Shown piece by piece: positions 37,862 to 49,726 of a stretch of 64,000 nt of DNA. Each line of letters begins with the position of its first letter. The stretch's first letter is position 1. The stretch lies in NCBI RefSeq assembly GCF_000764305.2, contig NW_025930407.1, forward strand, positions 34,667 to 98,666, given 5' to 3'. Made by a program: the position numbers and the translations under genes. Under the pieces are notes generated by a model. The model ran no database searches. It saw only the letters and a program-made list of their open reading frames with translations, and was not told where the DNA came from. Origin of the DNA: Hyalella azteca. Its lineage: Eukaryota; Arthropoda; Malacostraca; Amphipoda; Hyalellidae.

Positions 37862-38060
37862 CCATCGTGGCAGCTGTAAGCTTCGTGTGCAGATGTAAGC
37901 CATCCTAGCAGCTGTAAGCCTCGTGTGCAGATGTAAGCCATCATAGCAGCTGTAAGCCATGTGTGCAGATGTAAGCCATCGCAGCAGCTGTAAGCCATGT
38001 GTGCAGATGTAAGCCATCGCAGCAGCTGCAATTCATTTGCGCAGATGTAAGCTATCGCTG
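37862..38060. repeat. 38-bp minisatellite, about 5 copies
   Basis: The unit contains GTGTGCAGATGTAAGCCATC and GCAGCAGCTGTAAGCC. Starts at 37923, 37961 and 37999 show the 38-base period. Each unit contains two related halves (ATGTAAGCCAT and CTGTAAGCCAT). Confidence 0.92.
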
Positions 38061-38137
38061 CAGTTGCTTTAATGCCAGGCGAAGGAAGGAGAGTAGCAGC
38101 CATCGGTCACCAGCTCTGCTGTTTGTTTCTTCTCTGG

Positions 38138-38445
38138 AACATCTTTGTGCGCCTTTACCAGCGTCTCTTCGGAACATCTTTGCGCGTCTTCACCAGCGTC
38201 TCTTCGGAATATCTTTGTGCGCCTTGACCAGCGTCTCTGCGGAACACCTTTGCGCGTCTTCACCAGCGTCTCTTCGGAACATCTTTGCGCGTCTTCACCA
38301 GCGTCTCTTCGAATATCTTTGCGCGTCTTCACCAGCGTCTCTTCTGAGCATCTTTGCGCGTCTTCACCAGCGTCTCTGCGGAACACCTTTGCGCGTCTTC
38401 ACCAGCGTCTCTTAGGAACATCTTTGTGCGTCTTTACCAGCAAAC
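38138..38445. repeat. 35-bp minisatellite, about 9 copies
   Basis: The unit is CATCTTTGCGCGTCTTCACC followed by AGCGTCTCTTCGGAA. The period is not a multiple of three, so open frames crossing it cycle through three readings every 105 bases. A detached piece of about 1.7 units lies at 39282-39330. Confidence 0.94.
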
Positions 38446-38756
38446 TGAGGCCAACTAAATCAGAACAAATCTTTGCTTGTTGAACGATTTTTTCTTCTTT
38501 TTGTGTATGCGAATATCCAGAGTTTTGATGAAGTTATTCAAGATGGTTATTCCTCGCCCGATAACGAAAAAGTTGGGCGTCATGAAATTCTCAGATGATT
38601 GAACTGTAAATGCCCGATGATTGCCTTTAATGCGCATTCATAATGCCTATCGTTGCGGGATAATACCAAAATGTTCAGATTATCACTACGATTTGAAGAG
38701 CTGTTATACTAACGCCAGGTTAGTACTCTACCATGCAGATTTGAAGTACTGAATAA

Positions 38757-38835
38757 ACCTGTTGCGGTGGATTAACTTGTCGGTGGATTAACTTATCGGT
38801 GGATTAACTTGTCGGTTACGGTGGATTAACTTGTG
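38757..38835. repeat. Short tandem repeat of GGTGGATTAACTTGTC
   Basis: Four to five copies of a 16-24-base unit with small variations. Confidence 0.8.
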
Positions 38836-39173
38836 TTGTTAACCTACTTTTCAGGAGACCTCCCGAACACCGTCATGCTAACAGGCTAATTCTGCAGGCT
38901 TTTATAACAAAAACACCGAAACGTCATTAACTAGAAATAACGTTTTATACATCAAAGAAAAATAATTAAATTCAATATCTAAACTCACTTCGCCGCCTAG
39001 GAGAAAAATGAACCTTTATTATTTCGTAAAATTTCATCTTTTCGGTACCAGAAGCTCTTTTATTAATTAAAAATTGGGCGTCAAATTTTTTTATTTATCG
39101 CTGCCTGAGGCAACCGTCGAATAAAAAACCTCTCAATATTAAAAGAATTTTTAGCGCTCTTCTGACAAGCGCT

Positions 39174-39282
39174 GAAAGCGCGCCAATAAAATCATGGGGA
39201 ATGACGGCAGAATATTAGCGCTATATCTTGGAGCTAAAATAACGATCGCTTATTTTAACTATCGTAGTGAAGAAATTATGGA
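39174..39282. repeat. 109-bp direct repeat, left copy
   Basis: Appears identical to 40394-40502. The right copy begins at the base after the N at 40393. Confidence 0.93.
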
Positions 39283-39330
39283 TCTTTACCAGCGTCTCTT
39301 CGGAACATCTTTGTGCGTCTTTACCAGCGT
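39282..39330. repeat. Detached fragment of the 35-bp minisatellite
   Basis: About 1.7 units of the array at 38138-38445, directly abutting the end of the 109-bp repeat. Confidence 0.85.
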
Positions 39331-40393
39331 CTTTTTGGCGCTGACATCCGTAGCACTGATATACAATTAAGATGCATTGGAGGGAGACTGAAACATTCAG
39401 TGATGGGGAGCTACAGATTACCAATTGAGACTACTTTGCAATGCTCAATAAATCCGCATTGAAAAGTAAGAAGGGATTTTGGATAATGGACGCTTCGTAA
39501 TATTGATGAGGTTCTGTACGCATTAGACTGAAACAGAAATTAATACCTAGAAACGCGAATTTTATTTAATGATAACTAACTTTGGGAATCTGCCACGCAA
39601 CAAAATTTTTTGAGCCCTGTATGTAAATCATGATCTCTGTTCATGAGCCTTGTATGACTCGTGAAAAGCTTCAATCAGGTGATACAGAACAATGCATTCA
39701 AAGTGACAAAGCTTCTCAACACTGATTCATAATCTTGATCGGGATCAGTGGTGGGGAGCTTTGTTTTTCCGGCGTAGAGCTTAATGTTCTGGAGCTTTTA
39801 TATTCGAATTCAGAACAACGTTTATCTGGTTCTGGGAGGAGTTCTTCATTTGCGTTTTACTGATTCTTACAGCGCTTCTTTGGTTAAGTATCAATGATGA
39901 ATTAATAGCCACAGCATACACGGAAAATGAACGGGTCATATTATCCAAATATTGATACACTTTATTACTCACAGAACCAGCCATGCGAGCGGACGTTTTC
40001 CCTTATACGCCAATTGACCAGACCAAACGGGTGAGGATGACCCTCTAAAGGGCAAAAAGTACATCGCTATTTGGAGAAAGTAACAATAATTTTTCTGAGT
40101 GTCAATGTTACTGCCGTGGGTGGCTCACGTGGCCAGCGTGAAAAGTCTGCCACAGCATCGTGGCCTGGGACTGCTACGTCCAAAACAAATACTAAGGAAT
40201 ACTAAGGATACTCGACGTTGTGGGTCGTAGTCGTTGAGGCGAGGTTGTTGGCCGTTAGAGGCCTCCTAAGCTGAGACTTGCTGCAGCGATTATCACTAAG
40301 CACCTAAGTTGCGAAGACTAACTTACACCTCGTACTAAGTTGCTGAGACTAACTTACGTCTCGCACTAAGTTGTCGAGGTCAACTTATGTCTN

Positions 40394-40985
40394 GAAAGCG
40401 CGCCAATAAAATCATGGGGAATGACGGCAGAATATTAGCGCTATATCTTGGAGCTAAAATAACGATCGCTTATTTTAACTATCGTAGTGAAGAAATTATG
40501 GAAGTTAAGGGGTGGATCGAATAATATAGCGCTTCCTCGTAGCCAATAATGTGATCACTTATTTTAATTATCGTAGTGAAGAAATTATGGGAGTGAAGGG
40601 GTAGGATCGAATAAAATAGCGCTTTCTCATAGCCAACAGTGTTTCGCTTATTTTAACTATCGTAGTGAAGAAATTATGGGAGTGAAGGGGTAGGATCGAA
40701 TAATTTATAGAGCACTTTCTCGTAGCCAATAATGTGATCGCTTAATTAAAATGATGTTAGTGAAGGGGTGGATCGAATAATATATAGTGCTTTCTCATAG
40801 CCAATAATGTGATCGCTTATTTTCGAAGTGAAAAAATTATGGGAGTGAAGGGGTGAATTGAATAACATTTGGCGCTTTCTGATAGCCAATAATGTGATCG
40901 CCTAATTTAATTATCACAGTGAAGTTATCATGCGAGCGGAATGATATGACCGAATATTAGGACTTTCTCGTAGCCAAGAATGTGA
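40394..40985. repeat. Tandem array of roughly 75-92-bp units, about 6 copies
   Basis: Units share CGCTTATTTTAACTATCGTA, GTGAAGAAATTATGGGAGTG, AAGGGGTRGATCGAATAA and CTTTCTCGTAGCCAATAATG. Spacing falls between about 75 and 92 bases and copies diverge. The first 109 bases repeat 39174-39282. Confidence 0.88.
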
Positions 40986-40989
40986 TCTC

Positions 40990-41715
40990 TAATTTTTACG
41001 ATAAAAAATGCATGGAATATTTATGGCACTGCGGTTGCAGCCATTATGCAAATTTTAAGCTGGGTTTCTGCCGCAGTAACTCAAACAGAATACGAGCAAG
41101 AATAATCAGTATACGTGTTATTCTTACCAACTGTACGTACGTTATTTGTAATGTTACTATATTGAAATTGCGTGCGTTTTTATAAGATAAATTAAATTGT
41201 CGACATGGTAAATGAAGTTTGATGTCTAAATATATCTAAGGTTGATCTTCCGTGGGAAATTTTTAGACTGTTACAAATAAAAAAGGTTACAGTTGTGATT
41301 TGCTTGTAATTTTAGCATGTCACAGCGAATTAAAATATTTTCTTCGAACTAAAATCCTCTCTTGGGCTCTGGTGCAATTGTTGTTTGTGATAGAATTTCA
41401 AAAAAATCTAAATCATAACAATTTTCTACACTATAACTCTTTGAAAACTTATAACTTTGTTTTTGTCTAGTACCCTCATAAATAATTTAAATTCATTTGT
41501 AATTAAAATATGCAGTCTGAAATATTTTTGTCTCGGGAATTTTTAGATTAACAAATTGTAAGCCTGGTTCAGCAGTGACGTAAAAATAACATATTTCTCG
41601 TCACCACACAGTCCCTCGCTTCTTGGAAATACTGTCCGCCATAATTATTGATTGCTATCAAACTCCGGATCATTATACACCGGAAACTCACTTGTGATTT
41701 TCCGCTCGAAATATA
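40990..41715. other. No recognisable gene
   Basis: AT-rich unique sequence between two arrays. Confidence 0.4.
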
Positions 41716-41716
41716 G

Positions 41717-42090
41717 TTGATAAATTCAATCAATTGGTAAATTCAAGCATTTGGTAAATTCAATCAATTGGTAAATTCAACCATTTGATAAATTCAATCA
41801 ATTGGTAAATTCAATCAATTGGTAAATTCAACCATTTGGTAAATTCAATCAATTGGTAAATTCAATAAATTGGTAAATTCAAACATTTGGTAAATTCAAT
41901 CAATTGGTATATTCAATCAATTGGTAAATTCAATCAATTGGTAAATTCAATCAATTGGTAAATTCAATCAATTGGTAAATTCAACCATTTGGTAAATTCA
42001 ATCAATTGGTAAATTCAATCAATTGGTAAATTCAATCAATTGTTAAATTCAATCAATTGGTAAATTCAATCAATTGTTAAATTCAATCAA
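41717..42090. repeat. 17-bp minisatellite, about 22 copies
   Basis: The unit GGTAAATTCAATCAATT is nearly uniform, with occasional variants (CCATTT, GCATTT, GTTAAATT). Confidence 0.95.
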
Positions 42091-42541
42091 CATTTTATAA
42101 AATTGCATAGATTCTAGCCAACTGAAGCCCAACACAATGATTATTTTTGAACGGCTTTCTCTGCTAGCAGCAGCGTCCAGAGGGCCGTCGTACATCACTC
42201 TCGTGCCACAGAAAAACCCGGCCTTGCCAGCAAAAATACATTAAGAAGGTCTCATAAATTTGTGTGAGATCTTATAAGAGTTGCGGAGCATAAGGGTAGC
42301 ATACAATTGCTTGCCGTGTCATGACATCAGTCACTGCAACGACCTCATATGGCCTCTGTTTTTTGTCTCATTACAACCGTCCATTTTTTAACTATACTAT
42401 ATAACTATACAGTTAAAGTTTAAGAATAAAGGCTAAAACTAAAAAAGTTTCATAAAACATTTTACTGAATAGAAGTCCTAGATAAACAAAACAGCTGGAA
42501 GAAGTTTCCGTACTGGGCGTCCACTTGCTCAGCCGCCTCAT

Positions 42542-42730
42542 TCATCAGTCAGACTTCATACAGAACAGTGCTCACTTGCTCCTCCCGTGTCCATCAATCA
42601 ATTTAAAATTCTTTGTAACGCTAGCAGCCAAACCGATCTACGAATTTTAGAGTCTCTTTACATCCATAAACTTAAACCTAAATTGAATAACCAATCCAGC
42701 TCTTTTCCTCTTTCGATTCTAGGTCAATAG
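42542..42730 (+). pseudogene. PLE polyprotein C-terminal fragment
   Basis: An open frame without a start, roughly 60 codons, ends with a stop shortly after FPLSILGQ. It reads SSVRLHTEQCSLAPP, NQFKILCNASSQTDLRILES, LYIHKLKPKLNNQ. The pattern F-K-I-L ... L-R-I-L-E-S-L-x-I ... K-P-x-L-N is what I recognise as the tail following the GIY-YIG endonuclease of Penelope-like elements. The GIY-YIG core and reverse transcriptase are absent (5' truncation). Confidence 0.65.
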
Positions 42731-42815
42731 TTGTGTTTTTTCCTTTCTTTCCATTTCATTTCTAAATTTATTTACTAAAATTGATTTCCATGTATTTCCA
42801 GATGTATTTTACTAG

Positions 42816-42842
42816 CTGATGATGGGCATAGCCCGAAACGTT
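42816..42842 (+). ncRNA. Hammerhead-ribozyme-like core (42.8 kb)
   Basis: The plus strand has canonical CTGATGA, one extra T, a 4-bp stem GGGC/GCCC with loop ATA, canonical GAAAC, then GTT as the putative cleavage triplet. Helix III is minimal (a single C-G). Helix I could pair ACTAG with CTGTT imperfectly. The terminal inverted repeat begins at 42843, the base after GTT, which supports this cleavage position. Confidence 0.6.
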
Positions 42843-42955
42843 CTGTTTTGTTTATCTAGGACTTCTATTCAGTAAAATGTTTTATGCAACTTTTTTAGTT
42901 TTAGCCTTTATTCTTAAACTTAGAAGAACTCCTCGAGATATTGTATACAGTTAAA

Positions 42956-43925
42956 ACATTACATTTAATGTTTAATAACTATACATTTACGCACGACTCT
43001 TTAATTTTTCATTACATATTTTTTTGAACGGTTTAATTCAAGTTTCTTATTCATATTTGTTTCACTCACTCTTCTACTTATACCAACTGTTTTTTGTTCA
43101 GTTTTCCTACATGTGCGAAATCCTCCAATAAAATCGACATAAAATTTTTAAATTTTGCCAAAAAGTAAATTTCAAACGCATTGGTAGAGACTTTAATCAT
43201 GATTCAGCATTATTAGCTTGAAACATATCTTTCAACCGCAATGTAGAGATGATCTGACATTTGTTAAAGTTTAGACACAAAACGTTGATAGAAATGATGA
43301 AATACTTTCAATATTCAAGAATACCTTTTCATAGGCAATTTTGAAATTTTCTAAAAGGAAGATTTCATAAATCTGTGGAAAAATGATACAACACAGTCAA
43401 TATTACCAGGAGTATTTCAAAGGAAAGAATACAGTTTTAAAATTTTAATGAATTCAGTAAATACAGTTATGCATTCAATTATTCACACAAGTAAGGTCAT
43501 AACGTTTGCAGAGCACAGATGCACATAACAAAAGACGCAGGCGTCGCCGAGTGACGTTGCGTTGCCTCTCTACTCGAAAAAAACGTCGGATTAGCTGCGT
43601 TTTTTTTTTCTCTGACAAACAAACAAATAATTTTCTCCTGAAAGGAAATGTCAGTAAAATTGAGGGCTTGTTTATGAACTCACTCCGTCGCTCCATTCAA
43701 GACGATAAAAAGTGAGACATGGACAACAACCAAAGATTTCACGCAGCACTGCATTAAAAAAATATCAGAGCAGCCGGTGCATTATATGGGTGCAGGAATT
43801 AAAATTTACTGGAAAAATCTTACTTCACTAGCAAGCCGGTGCATAATTTTAACCTATTAAAGCTTTTGAAAAACTGTTTTTGAGACTGCAAGAAAAAACT
43901 GAAAATGCACTTAAAAGGAAAAAAT
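42956..43925. other. No recognisable gene
   Basis: AT-rich, short frames only. Confidence 0.4.
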
Positions 43926-43927
43926 CT

Positions 43928-44036
43928 AACTCAGTACTCACTGCAATTTTCTCGTCGACGAAAACGTGAGGACGGACGGACAGACTGACATGACGAGCAC
44001 AATAGTGCATTTTTCCATAAATGAGAAAATGCTCTA
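43928..44036 (-). mobile_element. Short interspersed element, copy c
   Basis: Reverse-oriented, somewhat shortened member of the 11049 family. It has ACTCAGTACTCACTGCA, a TTTTCTCGTCGACGAAAACG stretch, GGACGGACGGAC and the ATAAATGAGAAAATGC end. Confidence 0.78.
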
Positions 44037-44039
44037 AAA

Positions 44040-45410
44040 CAATTTGATGCACGAAGATCTTTCATAGTGAAATAAATTAATATTGTGCGATTTGATGAAA
44101 TTTGCGAGAATGGTCCGTCAAACCAGCTAGGGAACTATTTTCACGTAAAAAACGGTCAAATACCAAATTTAAACACAACGCTGGGACCAATCATGCTGAA
44201 GATATTTATTTTGTGTGAGATCAATTACATCCACTAATTTTGTGGGGATGTACGTTTTTACATCCCATCTTGGACGCCTGATCAATTACATCCCTAAATT
44301 GCCTAGGCCTCGTTAACTGATGATTAGCTAAAGATGTGCTTCGGACCACTAAGCGTGAAATACCCAAGACCGAGAACAGTAAGCTGTAAAGAAACGTAGA
44401 AATTATTAAGAAGGCTAAGGGATTAAGAAATGCCCAAATTTGATTTTTCAGGTGTGTTTGACTGTTCTTTCGTCCTACATTAGAAAGTCAACAATTGACT
44501 GGGCTCGTCTACTATGATGTGGGGATCATAAATACGAATCAAATCGCTCATGTTTAATCTTCTAGAAAACGAGTTATACTTTGTCCAGACCACATATATA
44601 TCGAAAAAAGTAAACAATCCAATTGCTGCGTGCATTCAGTACGGGAAAGATTTCACATAAACGGTTTGAAGAAGCAAATGCTGACTTAACAAAGAATGAC
44701 GGGAGATGGACGGAGCAACGAGTTATTCTGAAGAACTACCACGCAATCCCGACCTGTGTTTGTTTTCTTCACTCGGGCAAGCAAACCTGGGCAAAACTTT
44801 GAAGTTTGTGTGGGCCTCTGAGGAGTTTCTGCCTCAAAGCTAAATAATTCTGTTGGGAAGTGATTCAGAGTCGAGGGCCGCTGCTATACTCCGCTTCTGA
44901 GGCGAACGCAGCAAAAAAATTCAACTGTGAACCCACAAAGTTGAATCGATGAAATAGTGGTAAGAAGACATGAGCCATTTTCGTATAAAATCAATGCGTA
45001 CCGCTGCTTAGAAAAGGTTAATTATGTGAGAAATGAATTGACGAAGAGGACGTTGAGGAAATTGTATTAGCTTGACTATAAATCATCATAACACAAATTA
45101 AAAATGAAAAAATTGATTTCGACCAGTGGTGTAACCCCTGTCTGACAAATGCCAATGAGCGATGTGAACTGATTTATAACTGAAATCTAGATGCAATTAT
45201 GATGATACCATAATTGTCCGTGACCATGACAATTGTTGACCGAAACGTGTGAGCTGCACCACAATAATACTACCCAGGTCAGGGCGTTGTGATTACGCGG
45301 TTAAAGCAGTTCAACAAACGCAGCCTTACAGGCAACGCTGCTGGCCCTGATATAATAGAAACTGTGATAAGGAGAGACTGAAAGCAGAGTCAGAGTTTCA
45401 TTAGAGCTGA
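44040..45410. other. No recognisable gene
   Basis: Unique sequence. A repeated GATCAATTACATCC occurs at about 44219 and 44281. Confidence 0.4.
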
Positions 45411-45411
45411 G

Positions 45412-45549
45412 ATGAACGCCAAACTTCAATTATTAACTCAAGTAGCTGAAATGACTGGTCGATATGGGCGTGGACTAGACAGGCTCTGGAGGCTGAGCGA
45501 TTACGAAGAAATTAGATGTAAGTTTCGTCGAGCCATCTCCCGATGCTAG
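45412..45549 (+). CDS. Possible small ORF or first exon
   Basis: A 45-codon frame begins MNAKLQLLTQVAEMTGRYGR and continues GLDRLWRLSDYEEIRC. It crosses an excellent donor-like AGAT|GTAAGT at about 45516-45523 before a stop at 45547. No homology is recognised and no acceptor upstream is evident. It may be a chance frame. Confidence 0.15.
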   Translation: MNAKLQLLTQVAEMTGRYGRGLDRLWRLSDYEEIRCKFRRAISRC

Positions 45550-45727
45550 TCATAAAACTTCGGCCTCATCAAGTGAAGATCTTTTGAAGATTTTTAAAGT
45601 AAAGTTGCTGAACGATAAATTTCGACAATTATCTCCCGATGCTAGTCATAAAACTTCGGCCTCATCAAGTGAAGATCTTTTGAAGATTTTTAAAGTAAGG
45701 TTGCTGAACGATAAATTTCGACAATTC
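45536..45727. repeat. 96-bp tandem duplication
   Basis: Two head-to-tail units starting TCTCCCGATGCTAGTCATAA at 45536 and 45632, nearly identical. The period is 32 codons, so a plus-strand frame (45584-45838, MKIFKVKLLNDKFRQ...) repeats its peptide. That frame has a lysine-rich tail and no recognised domain, so coding status is uncertain. Confidence 0.92.
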
Positions 45728-45960
45728 CGAACCGTCGTGTCGATGTACTTAGTAAAAAGAAGACGGAAACTTGGTAAAAATACACAAAAATTATTATCGT
45801 GCTACCCACGATTGCACGTCAAAACTGCAAAAAAATGAATAAAAAATTCAATAATGTCCCTCAGATAATGTTCATTTCATAATGAAGATCTCCACTAAAA
45901 ATATGACGCTAATAACCAGATCAATAATACTCGAAACTAAAATCCAACCTCGCCGAGCAA

Positions 45961-46336
45961 GTTGTGTGCACCAGGAGGGTAGGGGTCATTGTGTGCACCA
46001 GGAGGGCAGAGGTCATTGTGTGCACCAGGAGGGCAGAGGTCATTGTGTGCACCAGGAGGGTAGAGGTCATTGTGTGCACCAGGAGGGTAGAGGTCATTGT
46101 GTGCAATGCACCAGGAGGGTAGGGGTCATGTGTGCACCAGGAGGGTAGAGGTCATGTGTGCACCAGGAGGGTAGAGGTCATGTGTGCACCAGGAGGGTAG
46201 GGGTCATGGTGTGCACCAGGAGGGTAGAGGTCATGTGTGGACCAGGAGGGTAGAGGTCATGTGTGCACCAGGAGGGTAGGGGTCATGGTGTGCACCAGGA
46301 GGGTAGGGGTCATGGTGTGCACCAGGAGGGTAGGGT
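45961..46336. repeat. 26-27-bp minisatellite, about 14 copies
   Basis: The unit is GTGTGCACCAGGAGGGTAGR followed by GGTCAT(T). The first copies are 27 bases, later ones 25-26. Open frames across it on both strands are repeat artefacts. Confidence 0.94.
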
Positions 46337-46436
46337 TAGTCCACATTACCGCAAAATTAGGTAAGTTCTTGCCAACATAAAATGCGTCTCATGACATAGC
46401 GAGCCTCGAAGCTGTGGCTGCGAGGGTAGTACCGTT

Positions 46437-46466
46437 ACAATAATAATAATTATAATAATAATAATA

Positions 46467-46510
<44 letters not shown>
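46437..46510. repeat. AAT trinucleotide microsatellite
   Basis: About 24 AATAAT-type repeats with two interruptions. Confidence 0.95.
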
Positions 46511-46511
<1 letters not shown>

Positions 46512-49500
46512 TTATCATAGGCCACTTGTTCACGAAAATCTTCAATATCATCAGGAGATAATGACAAATTTACAAACTAATATAATAATAATACAAATTT
46601 TTGTAATATTAGTGACTGTTTTTGGATATGGTCTAGCTACTTTGCAGCAACCGATTTTTTCATACCATCTACTGATAAGTTTATTCTATAATTTATGACG
46701 GTAGTTCTTTTCGTAAAATTTTAGCGCTGCAGCATTGAAAATAAACGCAGGTTTTTGCCAAAAGGCACGAGTAAACATGCAATAAAGCGACAAGTTCCGT
46801 CGTCACATAAGAGATGCGGTCGCGCAAGTGCTGGTCATATAGATCAAATTACTACAAGTTTTACATTGGTGCATAATGTGCATAATTGAATATAACATGA
46901 ATTAAACTATAATTGGTGACAGTGTTTCCATAGCTTTTATTGTCCATCACTGCATCATTTAAGCAGTGACGACATTTTTATCATTTTTATCTCGATTAGA
47001 ACTACTTACTTTTAAAATGGAAAGAATAAACCGACATAAATCAACCTTAATGATAGCAAAAAATTTCATGGATGTCACAACACCGAAAAGTTATTCGACA
47101 CGACGCGGGAAAAACCGTCCTTATAAATATTGATCGTCAATCAATCACTGAGTTTTCAGTTTATTATTGCAAGCTCTCAATTCAGTGTCACTCTTCTTCG
47201 GTCTCCGACAGAGAAAAGTGATATTATTATATGATATAATAGTATAGATTATTAAATGATATTATTATATTAGATATTAGTATGTGATATTTGAAAATGA
47301 TATTATTAAATTAGATATTTCCAACATGTATCGTCTCAAGGACGAGGAATGCGTTGCTTTATGAAAAGGACGGGCAATTTACGCGTCGGTAAATTGCTAG
47401 CACTTCGCCGGTCTCCGGCCAGAGGCTAAATTTACTTAGGGAGAATATTAACTGCATTCATTAGTGCTGAGGCCGCTGAGGTGATGTGCTTCCGTGGATA
47501 CCTGCATCTTAAATACGAACTTATTGAATTAATAACACGTTTTTCTTGCAAATATATGATGCTTGAATGGACCACGAAAATTGTGAGCTGCAAATGAAGT
47601 AACAAAATATTCTTTAAACTTGAATTGAATTATAATTTTCAAGAGAAGAAATTTCGCCCTGGAATATTACAACTACAATTGACTTTACTTCAGTTCGACA
47701 TGTGTTTGATGCATAGGACATTAAAAAATACTTCTTTTTAGGGTATTGAATGCGTCCAGAAACTTCGAACGCAAAATATTCCAATATTGGCTTAAATTCC
47801 CGCATCAAAGAGAATAAGTTTTGCTTTGGTTGAGAAGCGCTCTATACTGAATAAGTCAGAGCGCTCGAGTGTGTACTTATTCTTGTAGATATTGTGACCG
47901 ATGGGCTGTCTAGCCCAAGTCATTTCAATTCCAAGCACAGAAACTGGAAGAGACATCCTCGTGGAAAACTTTTCATGGCGTTTATCTCACTACGTTTTTT
48001 TTTTGTAAAACGGATCTTGAAGTCAATGTATCAGGTTAATTTGAATAATATTAACTTGGCAGATGCAGACCTAGTCAAAATAGTATCCTGGGTATTATGA
48101 AAATACTAAAATGATACCCTTAAAGCCCTTCCCTATGCTAAAATTAATTCAATAACACTGGATTTTAAAAAATAGAGAGTTGTGTAACCAGTTAACAGAG
48201 GATTATTAGTCATTACTTAAATTTTCACGACATCGATGAATTTTGTTAGCGAAAAAATCAGTTTTCTTACGGACCTAAAACCTGGTAGCTTAAGGCCTGA
48301 TTGGTAGGCTTGTTCACAAATGCTCGTTTTCTAGTCGATTTTAAATTGTTTTATTTACTGTGAATTACGATTCTAAAATAATTGTGAGCGACTGATTTAC
48401 AGACCACAAATCCAGAATTTCAAATCCATTTTTAGTTTTAACTATAACCTATAAAAAATTGTCACAATAGAAATTTTCACTTCCTCTAAAATCGTGGCAC
48501 AAATATTGAAATTAAATATTTTATTCATTCTAGACTATCTTATCCTGAGTTTAATTGTCTTTACAATCACAGCTTTTGAAGCTCAAAAAAAAGGTTGAAA
48601 ATGTATGTGCTCCAGTATGTGCGTTGTTCTTCTCAATCCAGAAAATTGTTTTTGACACAGCCAAGTCCCAGCGACTTGAATGAAGCAAACCCGAGTGTCG
48701 TCTCATCCATTGTTAGGCTCCATTTAATTAAGTGTTTTTACGCTCTCGAACGCAGTTTCCAAAGCTCTTCAAAATTCCAGGCTATTAATTAAAAGTCTGT
48801 TGGCGCAGACTGCAGACGCGTCAAACTTCACTGCTCCGACGACGTGTTTGCTCGAGTGAAGCGTGGCCAATTTCCAAGACGCATTAATGCCGGCAGTCTA
48901 ATGACTGCGGGATATTCCCTTAATTTCGTAGCCCGACAAATATTCCCAGGAATTTTCCCATTGAATTGAAGCGGTCGTTAGGCAAGCGCTGGTCTAATGA
49001 GCGTCAGGTAGAGTAGTAGACCCTCATTTGCATGGACTGCGAGGCGCCCGCTTTTGAAGCGTCCTTTGCCACTCGCCTTGCACTGACGGGTTTCTTCGCC
49101 TAGGCACAATAAAGTGAGGAATAAGGAACTGACGTGAGGCATTACTCACGTGGACTGTGAGGAACCATGGTCACGTGTGGTCTCAATCTTCACTCTTCGT
49201 CTGCCATGCATTGAAAAACAGCGATAAACCAGACCTGTACAAAAGTAATTATTAATTAAGACGAACTAAAGACACGCACGGCACACTGGGGAATGAAGTC
49301 TCGGTCAAAAAATTGCTCCCAACAATAAATAATGACTTGAGTATAGCACAATAGTATTAGACTGTCATTTTATTGTATGCTTCAAATAAACGCGAATCAA
49401 CTATTTTTCAGTTTCTTCAAACTTCTGAAAACTTTTCCTTACCTTCCCTGCTTTTATCCTACAGCTTCATCAATGCCCCATCCTATTCAACTGTCCCCGC

Positions 49501-49725
49501 TGTCTTCCCATAAGCTACCACCACACAGCCGCTGTTCCGTTCAACATTCACACGTCCGCTCCCTCCATCCCATATATCGAGCGCCGCTGTTGCAGCGACA
49601 AAATAACTACAACAGCGAGTTCATTGTCAGACTCCCCGGCAAATAGAAAACCATATTGAAGTTGCGATGAACAGGCACAGCGATAGGATTTTTTTATATC
49701 ACGTTTGCCGGATGTTTTGACCGTC
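46511..49725. other. No recognisable gene
   Basis: Unique DNA, including a TTATTATATGATAT-rich patch at 47220-47310 and a less AT-rich patch at 48760-49100 with several homeodomain-type TAAT motifs and one octamer. Confidence 0.4.
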
Positions 49726-49726
49726 G

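Larger units (their letters stand above)
42406..42955 (+). mobile_element. Truncated Penelope-like element with 12-bp TSDs
   Basis: The direct repeat TATACAGTTAAA lies at 42406-42417 and 42944-42955. Between them, in order, are: a 77-bp inverted terminal copy (42418-42494) matching 42843-42919 with one mismatch by eye, a 3' ORF fragment ending at a stop near 42729, a 3' untranslated stretch, the hammerhead-like core (42816-42842), and the terminal repeat. Penelope-like elements are known to carry hammerhead motifs in their pseudo-LTRs and often have inverted partial terminal copies and variable TSDs, so the arrangement fits well. Confidence 0.75.

Noticed and set aside
37999..38483. ORFs of 105-138 codons on both strands
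   Set aside because: By-products of the 35-bp minisatellite, cycling through three frames.
38905..38925. Hammerhead core near ACACCGAAACGTC
   Set aside because: Only the GAAACG part matches; no CUGANGA or stem II upstream.
45181..45252. Fourth hammerhead core near CCGAAACGTGTG
   Set aside because: GAAACG is present but there is no CTGANGA at a workable distance and no stem II.
46346..46567. 73-codon ORF with poly-isoleucine
   Set aside because: It is the AAT microsatellite read in one frame.
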